In this document: in pieces, positions 1 through 9,141 of the stretch
Position numbering within the stretch: the first letter of the stretch is position 1
How the letters are laid out: the number at the start of each line of letters is the position of its first letter
Origin: Bryobacterales bacterium
GTDB taxonomy: Bacteria; Acidobacteriota; Terriglobia; Bryobacterales; Bryobacteraceae
Direction: 5' to 3'
NCBI GenBank assembly: GCA_003162425.1
Contig: PMOK01000315.1
Span: forward strand, 2,316-34,659
Length of the DNA stretch: 32,344 nt
Made by a program: the position numbers and the translations under genes
The notes under the pieces: model-generated
Databases searched by the model: none
What the model was told of the DNA's origin: nothing
Seen by the model: the letters and a program-made list of their open reading frames with translations, nothing else

Positions 1-3
1 TGC

Positions 4-22
4 GGCGGGTTGCCAACCCGCC
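4..22. repeat. Intergenic palindrome (9-1-9 hairpin)
   Basis: A perfect inverted repeat: arm GGCGGGTTG, one spacer base, arm CAACCCGCC. It has the same build as the hairpin at 11851-11869 (arms GCGCGGTTG and CAACCGCGC). It lies at the window edge, so a partner hairpin could be outside. It appears to belong to the dispersed intergenic hairpin family seen elsewhere in the window. Function unknown. Confidence 0.6.
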
Positions 23-135
23 CCGTTTGCGCCGCTGGTTCCTCACTAGAGGCTTCCTATGAACCGCGAACCATAAACCAGAAACGTTTCCGCCGGTATC
101 TTCACGATGTTATCATGTACCCACGAGGTCGTAAC

Positions 136-2577
136 ATGGGGAAGTATCTGCGCGTTGTTTGTTTGGTCGCCTGTGCATGGAGCGGTGTCCTGAAGGCGCA
201 GACGCCGTTTCAATACGAAGCTACTGTTGGTGTTCCGTTTTCATACGACTACGCCGCCGCCCTGGGATTAAGCCAGATTCCCGCCACCCTACCGGCAGGT
301 TTCACATTCACCTACAGCTTCTCTGGGGCCTCGAACCTGCCGCCCGGCTTGACGGTTTCTTCGGCTGGGCTGATAAGCGGCATCCCGACAATGGCCGGAC
401 AGTTCCAGTTCAATCTCAACTTCAACTTCACGATCTCCTACCAGGGTTTCAGCGAATCCGATAGCATCCCGCTGCCAGGATTCCTGTCTGTAGTGGGAAA
501 TACGGGTCCAGCGGTGCAGGCGCTCCCTGGCGCCCTCAGTTTTTCGCTGACCAAAGGCTCCTCAACCAGCGGATCGCAATCCATCGTGATCACCAACCAA
601 GGAGGTACACCCCAGACATTCACCGTCACCGCCGTCACCCAGTCAGGCGGTAATTGGCTGTCTGTGACCCCGTCAGGTGGAACGGTCGCGCCATTCTCGT
701 CCACCTCCGTTGCAGTAGACGCAAACGCCGGTAGCCTCAACGAAGGCACCTATTTAGGATCGATCTCGGGCACGATTACTCCCGCGAACCTGCCGATCAG
801 CATATCCGTGATTGCCACCGTCAGTGGAGGTGAGCCGGAGCTGCGGCTCTCCCAATCCGGTCTTTATTTTCAAACGGTTGCGGGTGGAGGAACGCCACCT
901 TCGGAATCCATCAATGTCCTCAACGCGGGCTCGGGTTCGTTGAGCTTCTCCGTTTCTACATCCACCATCTCGGGTGGCAACGGATGGCTCTCGGCTTCTC
1001 CCGCTTCCGGCAGTGCCACCTCAACTTCGTCGGCCACGGTGACGGTGAGCATTGATCCTACCGGGCTTGCGGCGGGAGATTACTACGGACAGGTGCAAAT
1101 CGCGGCCGCCGGTGTGGCCAATTCGCCACAGACCGTCTCTGTGGTCCTGAAGGTGGCGACCGCCGACACAGACCTGGGAGCGTCGGTGTATCCCACCGGC
1201 CTGATTTTTGTAGCGCAAGCAGGCGGCGCTAATCCAGCCGCCAAGTCGGTCTCGCTGACCAACCCCTCCACTACCGCGCTGAGTTTCGCGGCAGTCCCGT
1301 TGTTTGGCCAAGGCGCCAGCTCGCTCACGGTTCAGCCCGCCAGCGGACAGGTGAGCGCCGCGAGCCCGGTTCAGATTACGGTCCAGCCAATCACTGCCGG
1401 ACTTGCGACGGGCGTGGTCTTGGGTGAAGTAGGGTTGCAATTCTCCGATGGCAAGACGCGACACGTTGCCGTTCTGCTGATTATCGTGCCGGCATCTGGC
1501 GCCACCAACAGATTCGGCGCAGTCGCTGCTCCTCTCGCTACAGCCAGCAGTTGCACACCGACCCAGCTGATCCCTGTGTTTACGCAGCTCGGTGTTGGAT
1601 TCTCCACTGTCGCCGCTTGGCCGACGCCCATCGAAGCCACCATCGTTGACGATTGCGGTACTCTCATGACCGCCGGCAGCGTCGTAGCTTCCTTCTCAAA
1701 CGGCGATCCCGCATTGCAGTTGAGCTCACTCAATGACGGGCGCTGGAGCGCCACCTGGCAACCGCAGAACAGCGCTGCTCAAGTTACTGTCACCGTGCAG
1801 GCACAGGAGGCTGCGCCACCGCTCCAGGGCAATCAATCCATCGGCGGAACGTTGCAGGACAATCCAACCACCCCTTCGGTTGGTGGCGTGGGCAGCCCCG
1901 CGAAAGCCGCCACGAACCAGCCGCTCGCACCAGGCAGCTTCATTTCCATCTACGGTCTGCATCTTAGCGCCGGAACGAATCAAGCTCTATCGCTGCCGCT
2001 GGCCACCCAACTCGGCGCAACTCAGGTGGTGCTGGGAGGCCGCCCGTTGCCACTGCTGTACGCCGCCGATGGCCAAGTAAATGCGGTCATCCCTTATGAC
2101 GTGCCGCCCAACAGCACCCAGCAATTAATCGTCACCAATGGCCCCACGCTCTCGATACCGGCGCCGGTCACCATCGCTGCGACGGGACCAGCCGTATTCG
2201 CGACAGGCGATGGCTTCGGTATCGTGGACGACTATAAGCCGGGCAGCAAAGTCCCGGTTCGAGCGGATGCCAATCATCCCATCAGCGCCGGGGACGCCCT
2301 GGTAATCTACTGCGCTGGACTCGGTCCCGTGAATCCGCCTGTAGTTGCCGGAAGCGCTTCTCCGTCCTCGCATCCAGCCGTCACTACGAATACGGTGACG
2401 GTCACCATCGGCGGCAAAGCGGCCCCGGTTTTCTTCAGCGGCCTGGTGGGTGGGCTCGCCGCGGAATACCAAGTGAACGTAACCGTTCCTAAAGGCATCA
2501 CGCCGGGTGACGCAGTGCCGCTGGTAATCAAGGTGGCGGGGTTCGAGAGCGCTCCGGTGACCGTGGCCGTCAAATAA
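136..2577 (+). CDS. Secreted Ig-like/BACON protein with C-terminal TIGR03437-type domain
   Basis: The 813-residue product starts with a signal peptide (MGKYLRVVCLVACAWSG, likely cut near LKAQ). I chose ATG 136 because GAGG lies 8 bp upstream and the signal peptide begins there; the frame is open further upstream to 10. Residues about 25-130 resemble a putative-Ig (He_PIG) domain (PPGLTVSSAGLISGIP). About 130-440 hold roughly three BACON-like beta-sandwich repeats (NWLSVTPSGGTV, GWLSASPASGSA). The last 230 residues match the Solibacter-type TIGR03437 domain: PGSFISIYGLHLS, YAADGQVNAVIPYDV, YCAGLGPVNPPV, EYQVNVTVP. Such proteins are abundant in Solibacter and are thought to be extracellular or surface proteins; the ligand is unknown. 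The domain assignment is firm, the role open. Confidence 0.85.
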   Translation: MGKYLRVVCLVACAWSGVLKAQTPFQYEATVGVPFSYDYAAALGLSQIPATLPAGFTFTYSFSGASNLPPGLTVSSAGLISGIPTMAGQFQFNLNFNFTISYQGFSESDSIPLPGFLSVVGNTGPAVQALPGALSFSLTKGSSTSGSQSIVITNQGGTPQTFTVTAVTQSGGNWLSVTPSGGTVAPFSSTSVAVDANAGSLNEGTYLGSISGTITPANLPISISVIATVSGGEPELRLSQSGLYFQTVAGGGTPPSESINVLNAGSGSLSFSVSTSTISGGNGWLSASPASGSATSTSSATVTVSIDPTGLAAGDYYGQVQIAAAGVANSPQTVSVVLKVATADTDLGASVYPTGLIFVAQAGGANPAAKSVSLTNPSTTALSFAAVPLFGQGASSLTVQPASGQVSAASPVQITVQPITAGLATGVVLGEVGLQFSDGKTRHVAVLLIIVPASGATNRFGAVAAPLATASSCTPTQLIPVFTQLGVGFSTVAAWPTPIEATIVDDCGTLMTAGSVVASFSNGDPALQLSSLNDGRWSATWQPQNSAAQVTVTVQAQEAAPPLQGNQSIGGTLQDNPTTPSVGGVGSPAKAATNQPLAPGSFISIYGLHLSAGTNQALSLPLATQLGATQVVLGGRPLPLLYAADGQVNAVIPYDVPPNSTQQLIVTNGPTLSIPAPVTIAATGPAVFATGDGFGIVDDYKPGSKVPVRADANHPISAGDALVIYCAGLGPVNPPVVAGSASPSSHPAVTTNTVTVTIGGKAAPVFFSGLVGGLAAEYQVNVTVPKGITPGDAVPLVIKVAGFESAPVTVAVK

Positions 2578-2643
2578 GCGCAGCGACGTTCGATGTATAC
2601 TTGCATCGTGCAACGCTGCGGCCGATAAGGCCGGATTCAGGCC

Positions 2644-5592
2644 ATGGCGACAGAGCCAAGCGAGAGTTTTCGCGACTCAATGGATTCTGGCCCCACTTCG
2701 CCGCAACCTTCCGATCGGCCGGAAATCGCCCATGTGCTCTTCCTGGACGTTGTCGCGTTCACCACACTTCACATGGAGGAGCAGCGCGAGAGTCTGAAGC
2801 GTCTGCAACAAGCAGTCAGCGCCACGCCTACGTTCCGGCAGGCCGAGCACGACAAACGGCTCATTTCTCTGCCCACCGGCGACGGGATGGCTCTCGCGTT
2901 TTTCGGCGATCCTATCGCTTCCGTTGAGTGTGCCCTGGAAATTGCGGAGCTCTTGCTGAGCCATCCCGATCTCAAAGTTCGCATGGGCCTTAATACCGGC
3001 CTGGTCTACCAGCACCTGGATATAAACGCCAACCTCAATGTTCAGGGAGGCGGCATTAACGAAGCGCAACGCATCATGGATGCGGGCGACGCCGGGCACA
3101 TCCTGGTGTCGAAAGGAACTGCCGGATTGCTCCAGCACCTGAAGCGTTGGGCGCCGCATCTGGATGACCTCGGCGAGCACGCCGTCAAGCACGGCAAAAA
3201 GGTCCATTTCTACAATCTCTACACCGGCGAGTTGGGAAATCCCGCGCTGCCGGCGAGGTTTCGGGCGGAACGCGAGCGCGCGCGTCGCGGAACAGTAGTC
3301 CGTGTCGCCGCCGCCATTGTTGTTTTGGCCGCCGTCGGAGTCGCCGGATTTGTGTTGTATCAAAAGCATTCGCCGATGAAGCGAAAGCAGTATGTCGCTG
3401 TGATGGGGTTCCGAAATGCCACTGGCAACGCTGATGTGGCCTGGGTAGACGGCGATCTAACGGATAACATGCGAGCCCAGCTCGGCGGCACCGACAAGCT
3501 TCGCACCATATCCGGGCAGGAGTGCGCCGAGATGTGGAAAAACCTGGGCGTGCCGCGTTTCGAGAGCTTGAGCAAGCGCGCCTTGGGACAACTCAAAAGC
3601 TTTGGCGCGGATTTCGTGGTGGTCGGCTCCTACACGGATTTGGGGAAGACCGCCGGAGGCAAAATTCATCTGAATGTGGAGTTGCAGGATGCCGGCGAAG
3701 GCGAAACCATTTTCACCATCAGCGAAGAAGGAACCGAAGCCGATCTCGACAAGCTGGTGGCCAGTAGCGCTACGCGTCTTCGCGAAAAGCTGGGTCTGGG
3801 CGAGCTCTCGCCGGAGAGAACGCGGCAGCTCGAAATGGCGCAAGCTCCACCGGCAATTCGGGAGGTCTACTATCCAGGCCTTGCAAAGCTTCGCGACTAC
3901 GAACCACAGCAGGCGCGTAGTTATTTACAGAGAGCGGTAATGCTCGAACCCGCTTTTCCTCTGGGCCATGCTGCGTTAGCTGAGGCGCAGTCCGAACTCG
4001 GTTACGACAAGCAGGCAACGGATGAGGCCAAGCAGGCAGTCGACCTATCCAAGGGCCTCTCGTTCGAGGACCAACAATCTATTGAAGGCCGATACTACGC
4101 GATGGCCACCAAATGGGACCAGGCGATTGGGGCCTATGAGAAGCTCTATGGCTATAAGAAAGACAACCTGGAATATGGTCTCCAACTCGCGAAGACGCAA
4201 TGGTCGGCCGGCAAGGGGACTGACGCGCTGGCAACGCTAGCGGAGTTGCGGAAGCTTCCTAAACCAGAGGGAGACGACGCCCGCATTGACTTGGCTGAAG
4301 CGGAAACTTCGAAGTCGCTGGGCGATAGCAGGGGCGCATTGAAAGCGGCGGATTCCGCCGCGCAAAAAGCGAAGGTTTCCGGTGCGCGGTTACTTCGAGC
4401 GCGGGCATTGCACTGGACGTGCGCGATTTTGCGGACCATGGGCGAACCGGAAAAAGCGAAACTGGCATGCCAAGAATCCAGGGGCATCTCTCGCGAGCTG
4501 GACGACAAGCTGGGGATTGCCCGCGCGGACACCATTCTTGGAACCATTCAATATGACAAGAACGACCTGGACGGGGCCAAGCGACTGTATCAGGAAGCGC
4601 TCGACAACGTCGACCAAATAGGTGCGCAGAAGGATATCTCTGGAGCGCTCAACAACGTCGCCATGGTGCTCGATGCTCGAGGAGAATTCGAACCCGCCAA
4701 GCAGGCTTACGAGAAGGCTTTGAGCATCCAACGGGAAATCGGCGCCAAGGCAGAAATACCGGGAACACTCAACAATATTGGCGAGCTGCTTTACAAACAG
4801 GGTGAGTTGGAGGAAGCCCAGAAGACCTTGGAGCAAGCGATTGACTCAGCCAAGCAAAGCGGCGCCAAGGGCAGCCAGGCGGACGCCCTCGCGAATCTGG
4901 GCAACGTCCTCTCTGAGCGCGGTTCTCTGGCCCTGGCCGAAGAGAAGTATAGCGAATCGATTGCAATTCAGCCCGACAAATCGAACAAAGCAGACACCCT
5001 CGTAACGTTGGCGGATTTATTGGTTGTGGAGGGCAAGCTTCAAGAAGCGGAACAACGCTATGGCCAGGCGCAGTCCGCCGCGAGTAGAATCGGCAGGGCG
5101 TCCATACTCCTTGCCAAAGGTGACGCGCCGCAAGCCGAATCTGCTGTTCAAGCTTTGCTGAAGGAATTGTCTAAGGACGATGTTGACGCCGGCGGTCAGG
5201 CTCGCCTTTTACTGGTACGGGCGCTTCTCGACCAGGGCAAGTCACTCGACGCTCTCAAAGAGATGGTGGCCTTGAATGCGCTGGTCAAGACCACGTCGCC
5301 ACGGAGCTTACGCTACGGCGCGCTGATCGCATCGGCGCGGGTGCAAGCCGCCACGGGCCGGCAATCCAATGTAGCTGAGACGGTGGAGTCGCTTCAGAAA
5401 ATCGCGCGCGAGGCGAAGCGCGCCGGCATGCCGGGTTTCGAACTCCAGGCTCGCCTGGCCATCGGCGAGATCGAACTCGCGGATGGAAAAGCTTCCATCG
5501 CACGCAAAGAGTTGGATGACGTGCAACGCGAGGCCGGAACCAAAGGATTTAAGTTAATCGAACAAAGAGCCGCTACAGCAGCCAGGCGTTAG
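2644..5592 (+). CDS. Membrane class III cyclase-homology/TPR protein
   Basis: This 982-residue protein has three parts. Residues about 28-195 are a class III adenylate/guanylate cyclase homology domain, with candidate metal aspartates D35 (LFLDVVAFT) and D80 (LPTGDGMALAFFG) and the Asn/Arg pair N139 and R143 (GGGINEAQR). One membrane helix spans about 217-240. Residues about 248-390 resemble a TolB/FlgO-like region (GADFVVVGSYTDLG). From about 400 to the end are many TPR units (for example GALNNVAMVLDARGEFEPAKQAYEKAL). The domain order puts the cyclase domain in the cytoplasm and the TPR part on the other side of the membrane. The key catalytic residues look present, but the base-specifying residues are not obvious, so activity could be cyclase or only regulatory. 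The start codon ATG 2644 has a weak ribosome site. The stop codon overlaps that of the next gene on the other strand. Confidence 0.82.
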   Translation: MATEPSESFRDSMDSGPTSPQPSDRPEIAHVLFLDVVAFTTLHMEEQRESLKRLQQAVSATPTFRQAEHDKRLISLPTGDGMALAFFGDPIASVECALEIAELLLSHPDLKVRMGLNTGLVYQHLDINANLNVQGGGINEAQRIMDAGDAGHILVSKGTAGLLQHLKRWAPHLDDLGEHAVKHGKKVHFYNLYTGELGNPALPARFRAERERARRGTVVRVAAAIVVLAAVGVAGFVLYQKHSPMKRKQYVAVMGFRNATGNADVAWVDGDLTDNMRAQLGGTDKLRTISGQECAEMWKNLGVPRFESLSKRALGQLKSFGADFVVVGSYTDLGKTAGGKIHLNVELQDAGEGETIFTISEEGTEADLDKLVASSATRLREKLGLGELSPERTRQLEMAQAPPAIREVYYPGLAKLRDYEPQQARSYLQRAVMLEPAFPLGHAALAEAQSELGYDKQATDEAKQAVDLSKGLSFEDQQSIEGRYYAMATKWDQAIGAYEKLYGYKKDNLEYGLQLAKTQWSAGKGTDALATLAELRKLPKPEGDDARIDLAEAETSKSLGDSRGALKAADSAAQKAKVSGARLLRARALHWTCAILRTMGEPEKAKLACQESRGISRELDDKLGIARADTILGTIQYDKNDLDGAKRLYQEALDNVDQIGAQKDISGALNNVAMVLDARGEFEPAKQAYEKALSIQREIGAKAEIPGTLNNIGELLYKQGELEEAQKTLEQAIDSAKQSGAKGSQADALANLGNVLSERGSLALAEEKYSESIAIQPDKSNKADTLVTLADLLVVEGKLQEAEQRYGQAQSAASRIGRASILLAKGDAPQAESAVQALLKELSKDDVDAGGQARLLLVRALLDQGKSLDALKEMVALNALVKTTSPRSLRYGALIASARVQAATGRQSNVAETVESLQKIAREAKRAGMPGFELQARLAIGEIELADGKASIARKELDDVQREAGTKGFKLIEQRAATAARR

Positions 5593-6173
5593 CTGTTCTG
5601 TTTTGCTTGCTTCCGACGCCGCAGAGCGATCAGTGAACCGAAGGCCGCGATCAGAATGCCGATTTCGCTCGGCTCCGGCGTGGCGGTTGTCGAGGTAGTG
5701 GTCGTTTCGGTAAAGGTGGGAGCTGTGACGGTACTACCATAGGCGAAATAGATCGTAGCCGCTAGATTTCCCGTGAAATCGCTGAAATCGAGCGTGATCG
5801 GGGAAGCCAGCGCTGGGTTGTTAGAAATCGTAATCTGAGCCGGAGTGCAGACGATGTTCATCGCTGCACAATCCGTCGGCGTGCCTTCCAGCAGGCCGAA
5901 ATCGGTGGGTACGTCAGCAAGAGTAAACTCTACAGAAGTGATCGAGATCGAAGCCGTCGGACTCGATAACGATAAGGTGAACAAGAAGTCGTGGGTACCG
6001 TTTGCTCCGGTGAAACAGTCCGCAACAACCAAGTCTACCGGTGTACTACCGCAAGGCGAGAAGTCAATGCTCCCGGAGGTGTCGCCGTAGTCGGACGGGT
6101 GCTTGATTCCGTTGGCCCACGAACTGCTCGCAAGAAGGCAGAAGAAAAAGACGCTAGCGGTTAACCGAGTCAT
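5589..6173 (-). CDS. PEP-CTERM sorting-signal protein
   Basis: A 194-residue secreted protein. It has an N-terminal signal peptide (MTRLTASVFFFCLLASSSWA) and a textbook C-terminal PEP-CTERM signal: PEPSEIG, a hydrophobic stretch, then the basic end LRRRKQAK. The middle is a beta-rich region with no recognised domain; cysteines lie in FSPCGS, VADCFTG and PTDCAAMNIVC. PEP-CTERM proteins are processed by an exosortase and delivered to the envelope or exopolysaccharide; no exosortase gene is visible here. The gene is convergent with the cyclase/TPR gene: TTAG at 5589-5592 is read as TAG on one strand and TAA on the other, leaving no room for a terminator between them. Confidence 0.85.
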   Translation of the reverse strand: MTRLTASVFFFCLLASSSWANGIKHPSDYGDTSGSIDFSPCGSTPVDLVVADCFTGANGTHDFLFTLSLSSPTASISITSVEFTLADVPTDFGLLEGTPTDCAAMNIVCTPAQITISNNPALASPITLDFSDFTGNLAATIYFAYGSTVTAPTFTETTTTSTTATPEPSEIGILIAAFGSLIALRRRKQAKQNS

Positions 6174-6270
6174 TCGTCCATTATTCGGTGCGTCCCGCCG
6201 CTTGTCAAGGTTTCTGAAACATTAGGGTACGGGGGGTACTTGTAACTAGGCGTGTCACCTTCGGTCACTG

Positions 6271-7542
6271 TTACCGCCGATACACTATGCCGCCCTTCAT
6301 TACAAACGTCACTTTTTCCAACGCACCGATATCTCGTAAAGGATCGCCGGGTACCGCGATCACATCCGCGAAGTAGCCGGCCTTCAGCGCACCGATCTGG
6401 CCTTGCCATCCCAGCAGTTTCGCGCCGTTCAGCAAGCCGGCTTGCAACGCTTGGAGCGGCGTCATGCCGTACTTCACCATCAGCTCGTACTCACGCGCTT
6501 GCGTCCCGTGCGGGAACGGACCAACGTCGGAACCAGCGGCCATCGGCACGCCGGCCGCCAGTTGTTTGTGAAACTCATCCACGTGAAAAGCGATGATTTG
6601 CCGTTCACGCGCAGCTTGAGCCGGCGATGAGGGATGGTCGGCAAAGTATTCGAATATGGTGAACGTCGGCACGGCGAATATTTGTTTCTCGCGCATCAGG
6701 CGCATGGTTTCATCGCTGAGCTGATCGGCATGATCGATGGAAGCGACACCCGCGCGTGCGGCATAGCCTGTACCCGGTTCACCCGTCGCGTGCACGGCCA
6801 CGCGTTTACCAACCCGCGCCGCTTCCTGTACGGCTGCACTTAGTTCGGCCTCGGTGTACTGATACGGCGTGGAGAAGTGTCCATCGCGGAATGAATCGCG
6901 GCCAGTTTCATACATCTTGATAAAATCCGCGCCTTCTTTGAACTGTAGGCGGATCACACTTACTAACTCCATCGCATTATTCGCGTAAGTGGCGTTCGAC
7001 AGAATATGTTGCTCCGGATTGTAATTGATGGCGTCTTCGTGCCCACCTAGCAAGTCCACTGCATTGCCGCTGATCCGCAAGCGCGGCCCGGGAATCAGCC
7101 CCTGGTTGATGGCATTGCGCACGGCTGTGTCGGCCGAACCAGCGCCTTCGGTTCCCATGTCGCGCTCTGCCGTAAAGCCGGCCATCAGATCCTCGCGAGC
7201 AGCTAACGTGGCCAGGATGGTCCGCTCCGGCACGGATTCTTGAACAGTCTGGAAATCTTCAGCGCCTGGATGCAGAAACAGATGCACGTGCGCGTCAATC
7301 AGGCCGGGCAGTAACGTGGTATCGCCCAGATCGATGGTGTCGACTCCCGCAGGACGCGTAACTCGGGAACCCACCTCGCTGATCCGTTCGCCCAAGACCA
7401 ACACTTCGCCGGGTGTCAGCATTCTTCCGCTCTCGATATCGAGCAAACGGGCGGCGTGCAGGATGGTGGGATGAGGCGGCGCGGTCTGAGACCGTGCGGC
7501 GAAGGCTACAACAAGACTGGCAACGAACAGACGATAGATCAT
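6271..7542 (-). CDS. Secreted amidohydrolase (imidazolonepropionase/prolidase-like)
   Basis: This 423-residue metal-dependent hydrolase has a signal peptide (MIYRLFVASLVVAFAARSQT), so it is probably periplasmic. Amidohydrolase landmarks are in order: metal ligands H85 and H87 in LIDAHVHLF, the lysine region FIKMYETG, histidines in AVHATGEPG and SIDHADQ, and the catalytic-type aspartate in AAGSDVGPFPHG. The C-terminal GYFADVIAVPGDPL and VMKGGIVYRR are the usual closing strands of the composite beta domain. The substrate cannot be read from sequence; relatives hydrolyse cyclic amides or X-Pro dipeptides. ATG 7542 overlaps the stop codon of the YprB-type gene by 4 bp (ATGA), which suggests translational coupling. 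Confidence 0.85.
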   Translation of the reverse strand: MIYRLFVASLVVAFAARSQTAPPHPTILHAARLLDIESGRMLTPGEVLVLGERISEVGSRVTRPAGVDTIDLGDTTLLPGLIDAHVHLFLHPGAEDFQTVQESVPERTILATLAAREDLMAGFTAERDMGTEGAGSADTAVRNAINQGLIPGPRLRISGNAVDLLGGHEDAINYNPEQHILSNATYANNAMELVSVIRLQFKEGADFIKMYETGRDSFRDGHFSTPYQYTEAELSAAVQEAARVGKRVAVHATGEPGTGYAARAGVASIDHADQLSDETMRLMREKQIFAVPTFTIFEYFADHPSSPAQAARERQIIAFHVDEFHKQLAAGVPMAAGSDVGPFPHGTQAREYELMVKYGMTPLQALQAGLLNGAKLLGWQGQIGALKAGYFADVIAVPGDPLRDIGALEKVTFVMKGGIVYRR

Positions 7543-8840
7543 AGCTGATGAAATGAGGGATTGAGTATCCTGTCACCGGATTTTTTCTTCAACCGATCGG
7601 CCCGGCGGCGTAGAGCGTCCGACGGTTCCAGATCGAGCGCGTTCAAGGTCATTTCGAGCGCCATAGCGTAATTGCGCTCGCGATGCTCGAAATATTTCGC
7701 CAGTTCTTCAAGCGCGGCGGCGCGCCATGGATTCCGCGTGCCGGCGAGTTCGGTAAATACCGGCAGCGCCGCATGTTCGCGACCTAGTTTCTTCTCGATC
7801 AGCGCCGTATCCCACAGCGTGCGGAACATCAGATCGTCCGGCAAGCCGCGATCCACTGCCTGACGGAACAGCGCCAATGCGTTTTCAGGATTTCCAGCCT
7901 GCCTCCACCAACGCGCCAGGCCCACCATCTCAGCGCCGTGCGTGAACTGGGCTTCGCCTGGCGGATGAAAGGCCCACGGCACAATCGCGGTTAAGCACGC
8001 CAACGTCAAAATGTCCGTGGCGTTGTGGTGGAAGATGGGTACCAGCCGGAAAATCTCCTGCGTGCGGAGATATTCGAAGTAAAAATACGGAATCAGTTCA
8101 CCGGGAAGATCGCCCTGCCGCTCAAGACCAAGGATCTGAGTTTCTAGATCCACCAGACGGCAACTGTCAAATCGGAGTTTCCACAAGCGGCGCGCTCCGA
8201 ATAGTAAATCCAGATGAGGGAGCGTGCTGAACGGCGGCTGTTGGCGGACCATGCGAAAACGCGTCTCGAGCAGCGGCTGATCGAACGTCCTGCCATTGTA
8301 GGTGATCAGCACTTCGAATTGTTTCAGGTGCTCCTGGAGCGCGCTTAACTGGCTGGCTTCTTCGCCGAATTCGCGCATGAAAAACTGCCGGACGCGAAAA
8401 CCGTCCTTCGCGATGCGGCCCACGCCGATCAGAAACGCGTACGTGCCTGATCCGCCCGCGAGGCCAGTGGTTTCGGTATCAAGAAAACACCATTTCGACA
8501 CCGGAACGTTCGGGATCTCTCCATTCGAAATCGGATGCAGCAAGTCGCTCGGAAGGTCTTCCAAGTCTGTGATGCCGATGCTCCCGTGACGGCGGTGCCG
8601 TTCGTACAGCTTTTCGGTTTCGAAGTGGCGGCCGTGCGCGGTCTCCACTTCTTGCCAGGGATAATCTTCTGGCGGCTGGTTGCTGGTGGCTGGTGGCTGG
8701 TTGCTGGTGGGGACTTGGGAGTTCGATGTTGCCGCGGCTGTGGAGGAAGGCGGCTGTGGGGTCGGTGGTGATTTGCCAGCCGTGGGGTGTGATTTCGACA
8801 ATTTCACCGTGGGGGTTGGCGAGATCGAGGAGGATAACAT
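7539..8840 (-). CDS. YprB-type ribonuclease H-like (DEDD exonuclease) domain protein, N-terminus uncertain
   Basis: The conserved body begins at about 8669 (EDYPWQEVETAHGRHFE) and runs to the stop. It carries a DnaQ/RNase H-like fold with DEDD residues in FLDTETTGLAGGSGTYAF, LITYNGRTFDQPLLETRF and HHNATDILTLACL. A helical, TPR-like tail follows (NPENALALFRQAVDRG). Relatives are YprB-like proteins of presumed nuclease function. The frame stays open upstream to a TTG at 9089, but the residues before 8669 are Pro/Ser/Thr-rich and are the shadow of a different reading frame that encodes a primase-like fragment. The first ATG is 8840, with no clear ribosome site, so the start given is provisional. 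A native N-terminus seems to have been lost or replaced at the tandem repeat at 8674-8715. The gene is coupled to the downstream amidohydrolase by an ATGA overlap. Confidence 0.75.
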   Translation of the reverse strand: MLSSSISPTPTVKLSKSHPTAGKSPPTPQPPSSTAAATSNSQVPTSNQPPATSNQPPEDYPWQEVETAHGRHFETEKLYERHRRHGSIGITDLEDLPSDLLHPISNGEIPNVPVSKWCFLDTETTGLAGGSGTYAFLIGVGRIAKDGFRVRQFFMREFGEEASQLSALQEHLKQFEVLITYNGRTFDQPLLETRFRMVRQQPPFSTLPHLDLLFGARRLWKLRFDSCRLVDLETQILGLERQGDLPGELIPYFYFEYLRTQEIFRLVPIFHHNATDILTLACLTAIVPWAFHPPGEAQFTHGAEMVGLARWWRQAGNPENALALFRQAVDRGLPDDLMFRTLWDTALIEKKLGREHAALPVFTELAGTRNPWRAAALEELAKYFEHRERNYAMALEMTLNALDLEPSDALRRRADRLKKKSGDRILNPSFHQL

Positions 8841-9141
8841 CTGGATCGCGTGGATTGCCGCGGGCGGCGACGCGGCGTTCGACGGCGAGGTTTGTTCCAC
8901 TGCAATTGGCACGTGCGGCGAGGGTGCGAATGGTTTGGCGAAGGGCGTAGGGGCTGGGCGGCTGGTGGTGGTCGCGGTCGAAGGCGGCGATGAGCCAGTC
9001 GCGGATGCGCGGTGAGTAAACTGAACAGACCTGTTGGCTGAATGCGTTGAGCGGAAGACTGAGGAAGGCTTGGCCAGTGGAGGAGACAAACGGCGTGGCG
9101 GTTGCGGCGTAGTTGAGGAGGATTTCGACTTGGGGATGCAT
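8479..9141 (-). pseudogene. Truncated N-terminal fragment of a primase/helicase-like protein
   Basis: From ATG 9141 the frame reads MHPQVEILLNYAATATPFVS and continues sensibly to about 8710. It includes DVILLDLANPHGEIVEITPH and GWQIT, a pattern seen in the N-terminal regions of large phage or plasmid primase/helicase-type ATP-binding proteins. After LPSPHQQPATSHQQPA the frame only shadows the YprB gene and stops at 8479. No helicase or Walker motifs follow, so about 145 residues of a much larger protein remain. It is out of frame with the YprB body by one base, so the two are not simply fused. Alternative starts are 9180 and 9162. The family assignment is from memory and moderate; the truncation is clear if that family is right. 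Confidence 0.45.
8674..8715. repeat. Two tandem 21-bp repeat units at a gene junction
   Basis: Two units (8674-8694 and 8695-8715) share their first 16 bases, GGCTGGTTGCTGGTGG. Read on the minus strand they encode Gln/Pro/Ala/Thr/Ser low complexity in either frame. They mark the point where coding sense passes from the primase-like frame to the YprB frame. Such repeats are plausible sites of slippage or recombination. Confidence 0.7.

Noticed and set aside
2677..3369. 230-codon minus-strand open frame
   Set aside because: Antisense to the cyclase domain of the TPR protein, whose motifs are clear on the plus strand.
8674..8715. Tandem repeats as a possible CRISPR array
   Set aside because: Only two 21-bp units without unique spacers, lying in coding low complexity.
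8669..8840. Programmed frameshift joining the primase-like frame and YprB
   Set aside because: No slippery heptamer or downstream structure is evident, and the two domains have no known reason to be joined; a deletion at the repeat is simpler.
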